Positions 19,299-27,466 of a stretch of DNA of 64,000 bases are shown one piece after another. The number at the start of each line of letters is the position of its first letter. Position 1 is the stretch's first letter. The stretch covers positions 12,833 through 76,832 of the forward strand of contig CAYULA010000013.1 in NCBI GenBank assembly GCA_964445525.1. Reading direction: 5' to 3'. The notes below the pieces were generated by a model. It searched no databases. It was not told where the DNA came from and saw only the letters and a program-made list of their open reading frames with translations. The translations under genes were made by a program, and so were the position numbers. The DNA is from Penumbrarchaeum sp964445525 (GTDB lineage: Archaea; Thermoplasmatota; Penumbrarchaeia; Penumbrarchaeales; Penumbrarchaeaceae).

Positions 19299-19700
19299 AT
19301 GATCCTCATAGTGATCTCCGTGATTTTGGCGGTCGCTCTGATACTTCTGGTAGTTCTAATAATATGGAAGCGATCGAAGCAAAGGAAAATGATCAATGAA
19401 AGATTTGAGGCCATGGACGCAAAAGTCTTCGATGCTTTTCATTCGGATGATCTGGACCGCAACGGCATACCTGATGGGGTCGAGAACCTGTTGAATGATC
19501 TGCATGGTACTGCCGACGGAGAGATAGTCCGCCATTCCAAGTATCAATCCTTCAATTACTCCAGGGACGGAAAGAAATGGGGCTTTTCTGAAAAGAATAT
19601 TGACGGCGAGAGAACCTATAGGAAATGGGGCAATGAACCTCCAGGAAATAAACATCCCCGGCTGGAGGACAGATTTGCCAACCCTGAAGAGAGGTCTTAA
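19299..19700 (+). CDS. Small membrane-anchored protein with one calcium-type loop
   Basis: A 133-residue protein: residues 1-24 form a transmembrane helix, followed by a basic stop-transfer (WKRSKQRK) and a soluble domain with DLDRNGIPDGVE, a single EF-hand/thrombospondin-3-like loop. No family is recognised. It follows the BNR-like gene by nine bases and is probably the last gene of that operon. Its TAA stop overlaps the stop of the convergent acyl-CoA synthetase gene within TTAA. Confidence 0.6.
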   Translation: MILIVISVILAVALILLVVLIIWKRSKQRKMINERFEAMDAKVFDAFHSDDLDRNGIPDGVENLLNDLHGTADGEIVRHSKYQSFNYSRDGKKWGFSEKNIDGERTYRKWGNEPPGNKHPRLEDRFANPEERS

Positions 19701-21346
19701 TCCGAGGATTCCCTGAGTTCTTTCCTCTTTATCTTTCCGGAAATTGTCTTGGGAAGCTCCTTGACGTATTCCACAAGCCTGGGATACTTGTAGGGAGCTG
19801 TCGTCTCTTTCACGTGGTTCTGGATATCCTTCGTGAGCTCTTCCGATGGTTCGTATCCTTTTGCAAGGATTATGTAGGCTTTGACCAGTATGCCCCTGAT
19901 ACCCTTTGGATCGGGAGCTCCGATGACAGCGCATTCTGCAACCGCAGGGTGTTCCTGGAGTGCGGATTCCACCTCGAAGGGTCCTATCCTGTATCCGGAC
20001 GATTTTATGACGTCATCGTCCCTTCCAACGAACCAGAAGTAGCCGTCCTCGTCCCTGTAAGCCCTGTCACCGGTGAAATAGAAATCATGGTGGAATGCCT
20101 TTGCCATGGCATCCTCGTCCTTCCAGTATTCCTTCATCAGACCGGGAGGTCTGTGGTCCCCAAGGTATATGGCTATGTTTCCTTCCTCTCCCGCAGGAAG
20201 CTCGTTACCCTCATCGTCAACGATTCTGACATCATGTCCAGGCGTCGGCTTCCCGACCGAGCCGTACTTGATTGGCATGAAAGGGAAGTTGGATAGAACA
20301 CAAACGGTCTCGGTCTGCCCGAAGAAATCATAGATGTCCAGACCGAATGTGTCCTTCCATACCTTGATGACCTCCGGATTCAGGGGTTCCCCGGCAGACA
20401 TGCAGTGCCTCAGTTTAAGGTTGTATTTGGAGAGGTCCTGCTGTATCAAAAGCCTGTATACAGTGGGTGGAGCGCAAAATGAGGTAACCCCCTGCTTTGC
20501 CATAGCTCTCAGAAGTCCATCCGGATCGAACCTGCCAGGTGTTTCCCATTGAATGATGGCCGCTCCGACGATCATCTGACCGAACAGTTTTCCCCAGGCT
20601 GCTTTTGCCCATCCCGTTTCGGAGATGGTCCAGTGCAGGTCGCAGGATGTCAATGATTGTGCGAACTTCGCCGTTACATAGTGTCCCAGCGGATAGGAAT
20701 GCGTATGAAGGACCATCTTCGGATTTCCGGTTGTCCCTGATGTGAAGTAGAGGAGCATTGGATCCGAGGTCTTTGTTCTTTGGACCTTCTTCATATCCAG
20801 TTCCCTTTCGGCCTTGTCCATCTCCTCTTTATAATTCAACCATTCGAGAACAGGACCGTCCACGACCATCTTGTGTTCAAGCGTGGGACATTCCTTGGCT
20901 ACCCTTTCGACCCTTCCAACATGAGCGACATCTGTTATCACCATGTTGGCTTCCGCCCTGTTTATCCTGTACTTGATGTCCTTGGAGGTAAGCAGAACTG
21001 TACCTGGCATGGGTATGACACCAAGCTTGAACATTGCTATCATCGTGACATACCATTCCGGTATCGATTCAAGCATCACAAGGACCCTGTCTCCCTTCTT
21101 GACCCCGAGTCCCAGAAGAACATTGGCGAACTTGTCGGATAATACCTTCAGATCGTAAAAGGTATGATAATTTGATTTGGAACCGTCACCGTGAAGGGAT
21201 ACAAGGGACAGTTTCGTCCTGTCCTCGGCCCATTTGTCAACAACATCGAATCCGAAATTGTAGTATTCGGGTATGTCCCACTTGAATTCCTTGTAAAGCT
21301 CATCATAATCCATATCTGTAACTTTATCGCAATTTTCCTGTGACAT
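19697..21346 (-). CDS. AMP-forming acyl-CoA synthetase (medium/short-chain type)
   Basis: Activates a carboxylic acid to acyl-CoA with ATP giving AMP and pyrophosphate (ANL superfamily). The phosphate loop YFTSGTTGNPKM, the DFFGQTET motif, the TGDRAYRDEDGYFW hinge and the C-terminal Lys in SGKIKRKELR are all present over 549 residues, the usual length. N-terminal features resemble ACSM/medium-chain and acetyl-CoA synthetase relatives; the exact acid is not predictable. Start ATG has SD GAGGTATC. It has its own 130-base upstream gap after the HpaB-like gene and shares its general role with the paralogue at 47373-49001. Confidence 0.9.
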   Translation of the reverse strand: MSQENCDKVTDMDYDELYKEFKWDIPEYYNFGFDVVDKWAEDRTKLSLVSLHGDGSKSNYHTFYDLKVLSDKFANVLLGLGVKKGDRVLVMLESIPEWYVTMIAMFKLGVIPMPGTVLLTSKDIKYRINRAEANMVITDVAHVGRVERVAKECPTLEHKMVVDGPVLEWLNYKEEMDKAERELDMKKVQRTKTSDPMLLYFTSGTTGNPKMVLHTHSYPLGHYVTAKFAQSLTSCDLHWTISETGWAKAAWGKLFGQMIVGAAIIQWETPGRFDPDGLLRAMAKQGVTSFCAPPTVYRLLIQQDLSKYNLKLRHCMSAGEPLNPEVIKVWKDTFGLDIYDFFGQTETVCVLSNFPFMPIKYGSVGKPTPGHDVRIVDDEGNELPAGEEGNIAIYLGDHRPPGLMKEYWKDEDAMAKAFHHDFYFTGDRAYRDEDGYFWFVGRDDDVIKSSGYRIGPFEVESALQEHPAVAECAVIGAPDPKGIRGILVKAYIILAKGYEPSEELTKDIQNHVKETTAPYKYPRLVEYVKELPKTISGKIKRKELRESSD

Positions 21347-21476
21347 ATTGATACCTCAAATATCCAATCGGGTTATCACTGGAACCAAATTTGATTCCCG
21401 GGTTTCCCATGGATGGGATTAGGACGGGTAAATTCTGACATTACTTAACCCTTATCGTGCAGATGTTAATGAGGGA

Positions 21477-22934
21477 TCATCTTTTCTTTTGAGGGGCGGG
21501 AATATCCTCATCGATATCTCCGATCCTCCTTGCCAGATCAATGAGGGCCTGCATATCGGATGTTGCATTGATTATCATCTTCGCTCCGTCCGCAGAGCCG
21601 CCTCCGTGCATGCATCCCGGAACTCCCGCACCGAGTGTAAGCCACTCAATGAGACGGGCGATCCTGGCCCGTGTCTCGCCCTCGCAGTTTGCCTTGAGGT
21701 ATTTTTTCAGAAGTTCTCCGTATTTCGGATCGTTAATATCCTTGCAGGAGGGAAGGCATCCCGTCTCTGCGATCCCTCCCGCAATATCCTGAGCTATCCT
21801 CTTCGTATCGTAGGGAAGAGTTGCCACATGTACCTTGTTGACGTTTGAGAGCTTCGCGTCGGGTATCCATGTTCCAGACGGGTGCTTGTTTCCCATGACC
21901 GATGCAGCGATTCCCATACCGAAGGTTGTCTCGTTGTTCATTATCATCCTGTTGAGTTTCTCCCGGAACACTTTCTCATTCAATCCGTTGGCTCGCGCCA
22001 TCAAAGCCGAGGCTCCCACCATCAGATCTCCTTGCCCCGCAACACAACCCCCGATTGCCGCTCTGTAGGGGGCAATGAAATTCATCACGGAGGTAAGCGA
22101 GTATTTTGTCTCCCCCGCCATGAATATCCTCTCCTTTGGAACGAATACGTCCTCGAAGAGAAGGTAAGCCTGGGTTATTCCTCCCCTTTCCACGGGGATG
22201 TCGAAACCCTCCTCGAGTTCCCTGGTATCGCTGGGTCTTCTGGTCTCCACGATCGTCAGATTATCTATGTCCCTGGGAATTGCAAATGAGATTGCATATT
22301 GCTCCTCGCCCTCCCTGTATCCGGTTCCGGGCATAACGAATATCTCATTGGCCGCCGCAATACCGCATATCATCACCTTGGCTCCCCTTACGACCATGCC
22401 GTCATCCCGCATCTCCACAATGTGGAGATTCATGTCCGGATCATCCTGCTTGGATGCCGATTTGCTTCTGTCACCTTTTGGATCTGTCAGTGCGCCGGAA
22501 AGAGTGATATCATTTTCCTGGGCCCCCTTTAGCCATGCTTTCAGCCTCTGATGATAATCAGTACCCAGAGCTTGATCCATATCATAGGTGGCCGCCCACA
22601 TTGCATTGAATCCGTTGAACCCCGCACATCTTCCCCCGGTGCAGGTTCCGGTCAGATTGAACATGAGCCTCTTCATCTTGACATTGTTGACCATATCCTC
22701 CGCACTTCTTATCAATGACAGGTAACGTACCACTCTATTTCCCGTGATAGAGGATTCGGTTGTCAGGAGGTCCTTGTATTCTTCTTTCAAGGCGGCCTCG
22801 AATATCTGAGCATGCCCCTCCACGGTTCTTCTTGTGGCAGGATGGGTGGTGACATCATCGATCAATTCGCCGAACTTGTAGATGTTCTTTCTCATTGCCT
22901 TCAGGGAGGCCTTGTATTCATCGGGTGTTTTCAT
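21477..22934 (-). CDS. HpaB/AbfD-family flavoprotein, 4-hydroxybutyryl-CoA dehydratase-like
   Basis: A 485-residue member of the 4-hydroxyphenylacetate 3-hydroxylase / 4-hydroxybutyryl-CoA dehydratase family, the length of AbfD. The known enzyme dehydrates 4-hydroxybutyryl-CoA to crotonyl-CoA using FAD and a [4Fe-4S] cluster held by Cys99, Cys103, His292 and Cys299 (Clostridium aminobutyricum). Here Cys98 and Cys103 and the GGC Cys297 are present, but the position of His292 is Tyr290, Tyr296 is Ile294 and Lys300 is Val298. The usual dehydratase chemistry is therefore doubtful; a different acyl-CoA lyase, isomerase or a non-catalytic role is possible. SD AGGAGGAG precedes the ATG, and the gene follows directly on the DUF6125-like gene. 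Confidence 0.72.
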   Translation of the reverse strand: MKTPDEYKASLKAMRKNIYKFGELIDDVTTHPATRRTVEGHAQIFEAALKEEYKDLLTTESSITGNRVVRYLSLIRSAEDMVNNVKMKRLMFNLTGTCTGGRCAGFNGFNAMWAATYDMDQALGTDYHQRLKAWLKGAQENDITLSGALTDPKGDRSKSASKQDDPDMNLHIVEMRDDGMVVRGAKVMICGIAAANEIFVMPGTGYREGEEQYAISFAIPRDIDNLTIVETRRPSDTRELEEGFDIPVERGGITQAYLLFEDVFVPKERIFMAGETKYSLTSVMNFIAPYRAAIGGCVAGQGDLMVGASALMARANGLNEKVFREKLNRMIMNNETTFGMGIAASVMGNKHPSGTWIPDAKLSNVNKVHVATLPYDTKRIAQDIAGGIAETGCLPSCKDINDPKYGELLKKYLKANCEGETRARIARLIEWLTLGAGVPGCMHGGGSADGAKMIINATSDMQALIDLARRIGDIDEDIPAPQKKR

Positions 22935-23471
22935 TCAATCTCCTCCTTTCATTTTGAATACCCACTCGCACCATCTGCCGGGTTTTAGATCGTCCGGCGG
23001 ACACTGGTTGCATATTACCTCTATGTTCTCGTTGAATTGTTTTGCGAATGATTTCAAAAATCCCCATCGGACCCTCTTGCAGGGAAAGACATCCAGATTG
23101 TCTTTTTTCCTTGTATTCTGAATCCTGCAGTCCGTCACCTTCAGAAGGACCGAACCGTCTTCGTTGTATTCCCAGACCTTATCTTCCAGGTCCATGGCCC
23201 ATCCCGAATATTTGAGGCCCTTAATCATGGATGGGAGGTCGGTTCCCAGATTAAGGAATTTCTTCAGTCTCCTTGCCTCTATCTTTCCCATGATCTTCCA
23301 GACGTTTGCATCTATCCGGGTGGCCGCTTCGGTTCCGAATTTCTCTTCTATTCCCAGGAAGTACAATCCGTCAACCGCCCACATGTTCCTAAGATGAATG
23401 AATGTGAGTTCTGCGTACTTGTCGTCACCAAGTTCCTTCAAGAGTTCCCTTTCCTCGTTTCTTTCTCCCAT
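22935..23471 (-). CDS. DUF6125-like protein, partner of the HpaB-like flavoprotein
   Basis: A 178-residue soluble protein. The pattern FLGIEEKFGTEAATRIDANV then KIEARRLKKFL is that of a small family annotated as DUF6125/L-2-amino-thiazoline hydrolase-like; the identification is from memory and moderate. Four Cys lie in the C-terminal half (including CNQC and WCEW), suggesting metal or Fe-S binding. It is first in a two-gene operon with the HpaB-like gene (no gap), with a strong SD AGGAGGTC. Its function is unknown, but the pairing suggests an accessory or second catalytic component. Confidence 0.6.
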   Translation of the reverse strand: MGERNEERELLKELGDDKYAELTFIHLRNMWAVDGLYFLGIEEKFGTEAATRIDANVWKIMGKIEARRLKKFLNLGTDLPSMIKGLKYSGWAMDLEDKVWEYNEDGSVLLKVTDCRIQNTRKKDNLDVFPCKRVRWGFLKSFAKQFNENIEVICNQCPPDDLKPGRWCEWVFKMKGGD

Positions 23472-23525
23472 TTCTTTGACCTCCTCTCAGAGGACCCTGA
23501 ACAATTATGAAACGATAAGTTTTGT

Positions 23526-23573
23526 CATGTTTTCTTAACATGTTCATACGAAAAAATGTCACATTTTTATTCA
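23526..23573 (-). promoter_or_regulatory. Promoter of the DUF6125/HpaB-like operon with two inverted repeats
   Basis: A TATA-like GAATAAAAATG (read on the - strand, around 23563-23573) predicts transcription from about 23542. AAAATGT-C-ACATTTT (23553-23567) abuts the TATA box and CATGTT-TTCTT-AACATG (23526-23542) covers the start site. Both are candidate operator sites. Confidence 0.45.
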
Positions 23574-23640
23574 AGAGAGATGATCATTACAGGTTAAAAT
23601 AGGTCAAATGAAGCGGGGTTTCCCATATCCAGTGATGTGG

Positions 23641-23685
23641 TCTTATATAAATGGTAATGGCCATTACCATAACAATCGTTACCAT
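23641..23685 (+). promoter_or_regulatory. TATA box and perfect 20-bp operator palindrome before the radical SAM gene
   Basis: CTTATATAAATG (23642-23652) is a TATA element. Directly after it ATGGTAATGGCCATTACCAT (23651-23670) is a perfect 20-bp palindrome ending at the expected start site (about 23672), and a third half-site TTACCAT lies at 23679-23685. Confidence 0.65.
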
Positions 23686-23725
23686 CGAATAATTTCAAAT
23701 CGGATGCACTCTCTTCGAGATATGT

Positions 23726-24601
23726 ATGTATCTCGATATCTACGAGGGAAACATTTTCAGACCTCCTTCCGAGGCAAGGTCACTGATCCTCCAGGCGACA
23801 GTAGGATGCTCCTGGAACAGGTGCACATTTTGTACAGCATTTCAGGGGAAGGAATTCAGGACCAGGAGCCTTGACGAGATAAAAAGAGATGCTGAGAAGG
23901 TGTATCCCTATTACAGGAATACCGAACGGATCTTCCTGGCGGATGCAAATGCCCTCTGCATGGAAACCGACGAACTTGTTTCCATCATGGAATACCTGTA
24001 TTCAAGGTTCGAGAATTTACAAAGGATCACACTCTATGGAGGCCCCATCGATATTCATAAGAAATCGTTGGATGAATTGAAAAGGTTGAGGGAAGCTGGA
24101 TTGCATATGATATATCTCGGTCTTGAGAGCGGTTCTGCAGAGGTCCTCGAACGTGTTTGCAAGGGAGCTACTCCCGAGATGATGGCGGAGGCAGGGAGTA
24201 AGGTCAAGGAAGCGGGAATCTTGTTTTCGGTGATGGTGATCCTGGGATTGGGTGGGGAGGATCTCTCTGAAGAACATGCCAGAGAATCCGCAAGGGTCCT
24301 ATCCTCCATGAACCCCGATTACGCGGCAGCACTTACGTTATTGCTGGAACCAGGAGCCGGGATACTCAAGGATATTGATGAGGGGAGAATGAAATTGATT
24401 TCGCCTGAGCAGTCCCTGAAGGAGATCAGGACCATAATCGAGAATATGGATGTCACCCATTGTGTTTTCAGGTCCAATCACCCCTCAAATTATGTTCCAA
24501 TCAAGGGGACCTTGCCCCGTGACAGGGAGAGGATGATAAGAGAGATAGATGAGGCCCTCAAGGAATCGAGGTTCAGGCCCGAGGGGTGGAGGGCCCTTTG
24601 A
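23726..24601 (+). CDS. Radical SAM enzyme of unknown substrate
   Basis: A 291-residue radical SAM domain protein. The cluster motif GCSWNRCTFC has spacing Cx4Cx2C rather than the classical Cx3Cx2C, a variant known in one radical SAM subgroup. Also visible: the GGPIDI strand, the LGLESGS motif (SAM-binding GxESGS) and a LGLGGE loop (residues about 175). No extra Fe-S, B12 or peptide-binding domain is present, so substrate cannot be assigned. The gene stands alone, divergent from the HpaB-like operon across a 254-base region rich in palindromes, and seems tightly regulated. No clear SD; the 5' leader would be about 50 bases. Confidence 0.8.
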   Translation: MYLDIYEGNIFRPPSEARSLILQATVGCSWNRCTFCTAFQGKEFRTRSLDEIKRDAEKVYPYYRNTERIFLADANALCMETDELVSIMEYLYSRFENLQRITLYGGPIDIHKKSLDELKRLREAGLHMIYLGLESGSAEVLERVCKGATPEMMAEAGSKVKEAGILFSVMVILGLGGEDLSEEHARESARVLSSMNPDYAAALTLLLEPGAGILKDIDEGRMKLISPEQSLKEIRTIIENMDVTHCVFRSNHPSNYVPIKGTLPRDRERMIREIDEALKESRFRPEGWRAL

Positions 24602-24603
24602 TA

Positions 24604-24612
24604 GTTTTTTAA
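24604..24612 (+). terminator. Oligo-T terminator after the radical SAM gene
   Basis: AGTTTTTTAATAA immediately follows the TGA stop; a short T tract typical of archaeal intrinsic termination. Confidence 0.4.
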
Positions 24613-24653
24613 TAATTATCCTGCCAATCTCAAGATGATAGGAGAAGGATCTT

Positions 24654-25012
24654 GTGGATTCAAAGGTTGAAGAATACATAAAAAACAGGGATCTCCTCAA
24701 AAGGAGATCTGCCTGAAATTGAGAGAAATAATAATCAATATTTGTCCTGGGATCAATGAGGAGATGAGATGGGAGGTTCCAACTTACGGTATTGAAACAG
24801 AGTATGGCATCTACATGAAATATTACATAGGTTCTCTGAGGGATAAGGTCAACCTCGGCTTCAGCATCTAGGACCTTTCCGATGAAGAGAAGGGGCTATA
24901 CGTTGGTAAAGGCAAGCTGATGAGACACATCAAGATGTTTTCACCGGATGATATCGATAGAGATAGGATCGTGGAACTGCTCAAGAGGATCCCGGATAGA
25001 GCATTTTTATGA
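24654..25012 (+). pseudogene. Decayed DUF1801-like gene
   Basis: Translation in two frames gives a recognisable DUF1801 (YdhG-like) protein: GTG 24654 starts VDSKVEEYIKNR, then the frame must change near 24685-24692, next to a poly-A run, to continue as SPQKEICLKLREIII, RWEVPTYG and DKVNLGF. An in-frame TAG at 24869-24871 interrupts the second part, after which DLSDEEKGLYVGKGKLMRHI and the C terminus follow to TGA at 25012. One frameshift plus one nonsense codon in about 120 codons argues for a dead gene rather than sequencing error alone. Confidence 0.65.
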
Positions 25013-25023
25013 AATGAGACCGA

Positions 25024-25037
25024 ATTATATTTATAAC
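25024..25037 (+). promoter_or_regulatory. TATA box of a leaderless HTH-nucleotidyltransferase operon
   Basis: ATTATATTTATAAC is centred 28 bases before ATG 25059, so transcription would start at or next to the initiation codon and no SD is present. Confidence 0.5.
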
Positions 25038-25058
25038 ATTTCGGTATTATTTCATATT

Positions 25059-25913
25059 ATGAAATGGTATTTAAATGACACGGAGATAAGAATACTCCAC
25101 TTTCTCATTAATACTGAAACAAACGTGAACTTATCAAGGATAAGTATGGACCTTGAGCTATCGCCATCATGGGCATCTGATTGTGTATCCAATCTAAATA
25201 AAATGGGATTTGTAGAAATAAAAAGTAGAGGCAAAACCAGTTTTGTTAATATCTCTCAAAATAAATTGGGAGATACCACAAAGAAATTGATACTAGAAGA
25301 AAAACAACTAAACCTTTTCCGAACGATCGGAGGCTCCTCGTTAAAGATACTTCCCTACATTATTAAAGAAAACAAAAATATTAAGGAAATTTCAAAATTA
25401 TCCTCATTAACTTACAGAACTGTCTTCGAATATATGAAAAGATGGAATCAAATGGGAGTGGCCTATAAAGATAAAAACAGGAACTGTACTTTGAACCCAA
25501 GGTTGAATACACTCAAGGAATTCATTATTGAATTCATTCATTTCAGGAATCAATATATACTCAGATCGATAGAACCAAAGGCAGTCCTTATATGGGAAAG
25601 ATGGGAAGAATTTTTATTTTCACACGATTCATTTTGCCCTGGAGAATTTATCCATAATGCAGGAATCACAAGATTGACAGAAATCGGAGTTGATATTATA
25701 TCAAACAGGAACTATATGTTTTACAGTAAGAGGATAGAAGAGATCTCTGCTGAAGAAGCTTTGGTTCAGACAATACTAATAGATCCGCTGAACCCTCGCC
25801 CGAGAATAATATTAAAAGATGGAATAATATCAAAAAAAATTGATGTCGATAAAATTCAAGCAAATTTTGAAAAATACGACATATTTTTGGATATCAACAA
25901 TCTGGTGATATGA
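25059..25913 (+). CDS. Winged-helix regulator/antitoxin-like protein paired with a nucleotidyltransferase
   Basis: A 284-residue protein. Residues about 5-65 form a MarR-like winged helix (TEIRILHFLI, then SRISMDLELSPSWASDCVSN, then a wing); a second HTH-like segment lies at about 100-145 (IKEISKLSSLTYRTVFEYMK); the C-terminal half is an alpha/beta domain without a recognised name. The start at 25059 is chosen from the TATA spacing; an upstream in-frame ATG at 24948 would overlap the decayed gene. It overlaps the nucleotidyltransferase gene by ATGA. This arrangement, an HTH protein followed by a small nucleotidyltransferase, is typical of AbiE-like toxin-antitoxin or related archaeal pairs. 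The DNA is visibly more AT-rich than the flanking operons, a sign of horizontal transfer. Confidence 0.68.
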   Translation: MKWYLNDTEIRILHFLINTETNVNLSRISMDLELSPSWASDCVSNLNKMGFVEIKSRGKTSFVNISQNKLGDTTKKLILEEKQLNLFRTIGGSSLKILPYIIKENKNIKEISKLSSLTYRTVFEYMKRWNQMGVAYKDKNRNCTLNPRLNTLKEFIIEFIHFRNQYILRSIEPKAVLIWERWEEFLFSHDSFCPGEFIHNAGITRLTEIGVDIISNRNYMFYSKRIEEISAEEALVQTILIDPLNPRPRIILKDGIISKKIDVDKIQANFEKYDIFLDINNLVI

Positions 25914-26716
25914 TGCATGATGTGGAAAAGTTCAATGTTGGAAGCTTAATAGATTTATTAAGGAAAGTCTCAATTTCATTGGAACGTCCGGTTTCAACCT
26001 ATCTTATTGGAGGATTGGCAATGGGAACCTATGGACTAAAAGAGTCAACAAAAGATGTTGATCTTGTCTTTAAGGATGATTGTGACTCTGAGGTCTTCAT
26101 AAGGGCTATAATGAAATTAGGCTATGATCGTAAGTTGAAACTTGACAATGTATATACGAAATTAGGAGCACAGGGAATATTCACACGAGGGGGAAAACAG
26201 AATTTTGACATATTCATAAATCAGGTTTGCAAGGGTCTCTATCTTACCAAAGGAATGATCCAAAGATCAACCAGATTTGATATTGTTGGTAAATTGAAAG
26301 TCAATATTATTTCTCCTGAGGATATATTTTTATTCAAAGGGATAACACCAAGACCTGGTGATTTAAATGACATGTACATGCTTCTGCAAAGAGGTCTTAA
26401 CTGGAAAATTATGATTGAAGAAATAAGGTCCCAACCAGATCATTTCAGATGGATCGGGGATTTGTATAATAAGACAGGTGAATTAGAAAAAAACTATGAT
26501 GTTAAAATCCCGATTAGAGAGAAAATAAAGGACGAAAGTGAATTATCCATTATCATTTGCTCCATTCTTCAGATACTTCATTCTAGGAATATTCATATTA
26601 ATGAAATCAGAGGAATTACTGATAGAGAAGATCTTCCAATGTTAGAGAGGGCATTAAACCTACTCATAAAAATGGACAGTATAGAGATCGAAAAGGATAT
26701 GATATCCCTCAAATAA
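25910..26716 (+). CDS. Nucleotidyltransferase-fold protein (DUF6036/AbiEii-like), probable toxin
   Basis: A 268-residue protein with the nucleotidyltransferase fold: YLIGGLAMGTYGLKESTKDVDLVF (quoted here only as LIGGLAMG and TKDVDLVF) gives the GG loop and the DxD metal-binding pair, and a third acidic residue follows in FDIFI. The C-terminal half is helical. Such proteins occur as the catalytic partner of HTH antitoxins and may transfer nucleotides to tRNA or protein, but the substrate is not readable. ATG 25910 overlaps the regulator stop; a second ATG follows directly. AT-rich like its partner and followed by about 195 bases of AT-rich DNA with no gene. Confidence 0.68.
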   Translation: MMHDVEKFNVGSLIDLLRKVSISLERPVSTYLIGGLAMGTYGLKESTKDVDLVFKDDCDSEVFIRAIMKLGYDRKLKLDNVYTKLGAQGIFTRGGKQNFDIFINQVCKGLYLTKGMIQRSTRFDIVGKLKVNIISPEDIFLFKGITPRPGDLNDMYMLLQRGLNWKIMIEEIRSQPDHFRWIGDLYNKTGELEKNYDVKIPIREKIKDESELSIIICSILQILHSRNIHINEIRGITDREDLPMLERALNLLIKMDSIEIEKDMISLK

Positions 26717-26910
26717 TACCCTAAATGGGAGATGAAAATAAATTTTCCAATATATGATAATGTTTTTTGTGGAATATTGATATAGAAAACCTCAAAAGGG
26801 TTAGAGTCCTGCAAATGGTATGTTCTCTTATCCTGGCTTTTGTATTTTGCTTCAGGTAAGATAAGGTAATCCAATGGAATTATTCTGAGAAAAGTCTAAT
26901 TTTATAGAAA

Positions 26911-27405
26911 TTATATCTCATTTATTCTGAAATTCATATCATGGTAAACATCCTTGAATCCCCATCTCCTGTAGGCATCACAGGCTTCTGAATTGTAGGA
27001 AAGGACCTTCAAGGTGACATTTACGATCCCCTTCTCTTTGAACCATCTCAAGGACTCACCGAACATCTTTAAGCCCAATCCCTTTTTTCGGAACCTCTCT
27101 TCCAGATAGATATCGCTGATGTATCCGATCCTGTCATTCTTGAACACAGGCACATCCTTCTCGATCCTTGCAAGAAGATATCCAACAATCTCCCCTTCAT
27201 CTTCCAAGACAATCAGAAATCCATTTCTGGAACGTATGGTCCTCCCGAAATAATCCAGGACAATACCGGTAACATTCTCCTTCATCTCGGGCAGGAGGTC
27301 CTCCCCGGACTCGATCCCGAGGTCCCTCTGATGCTTTATGAATCTCTTCCAGAGTTCAAGGATCCTGTCCAGGTCCTCTACCCTGGCTTTTCTGATCTCT
27401 GCCAT
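26911..27405 (-). CDS. GNAT family N-acetyltransferase
   Basis: A 164-residue GNAT-fold protein. N-terminal IRKARVEDLDRILELW, the acetyl-CoA pyrophosphate-binding motif A region ISDIYLEERFRKKGLGLKMF (key residues R-x-x-G-x-G/L) around residues 95-115, and the C-terminal YNSEACDAYRRWGF are typical of RimI-like enzymes. Acceptor substrate unknown. It is separated from the upstream zinc-ribbon gene by about 60 bases and may be the last gene of the large operon or have its own promoter. Confidence 0.85.
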   Translation of the reverse strand: MAEIRKARVEDLDRILELWKRFIKHQRDLGIESGEDLLPEMKENVTGIVLDYFGRTIRSRNGFLIVLEDEGEIVGYLLARIEKDVPVFKNDRIGYISDIYLEERFRKKGLGLKMFGESLRWFKEKGIVNVTLKVLSYNSEACDAYRRWGFKDVYHDMNFRINEI

Positions 27406-27466
27406 CGAGGACCTATGAATATTCTCCGATAAATTGTTTACATGTATTGATCAAACATAATAGAAA

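Noticed and set aside
26593..26874. 93-codon open frame on the - strand after the nucleotidyltransferase
   Set aside because: Mostly overlaps the end of the nucleotidyltransferase gene in AT-rich DNA; no start signal and no pattern.
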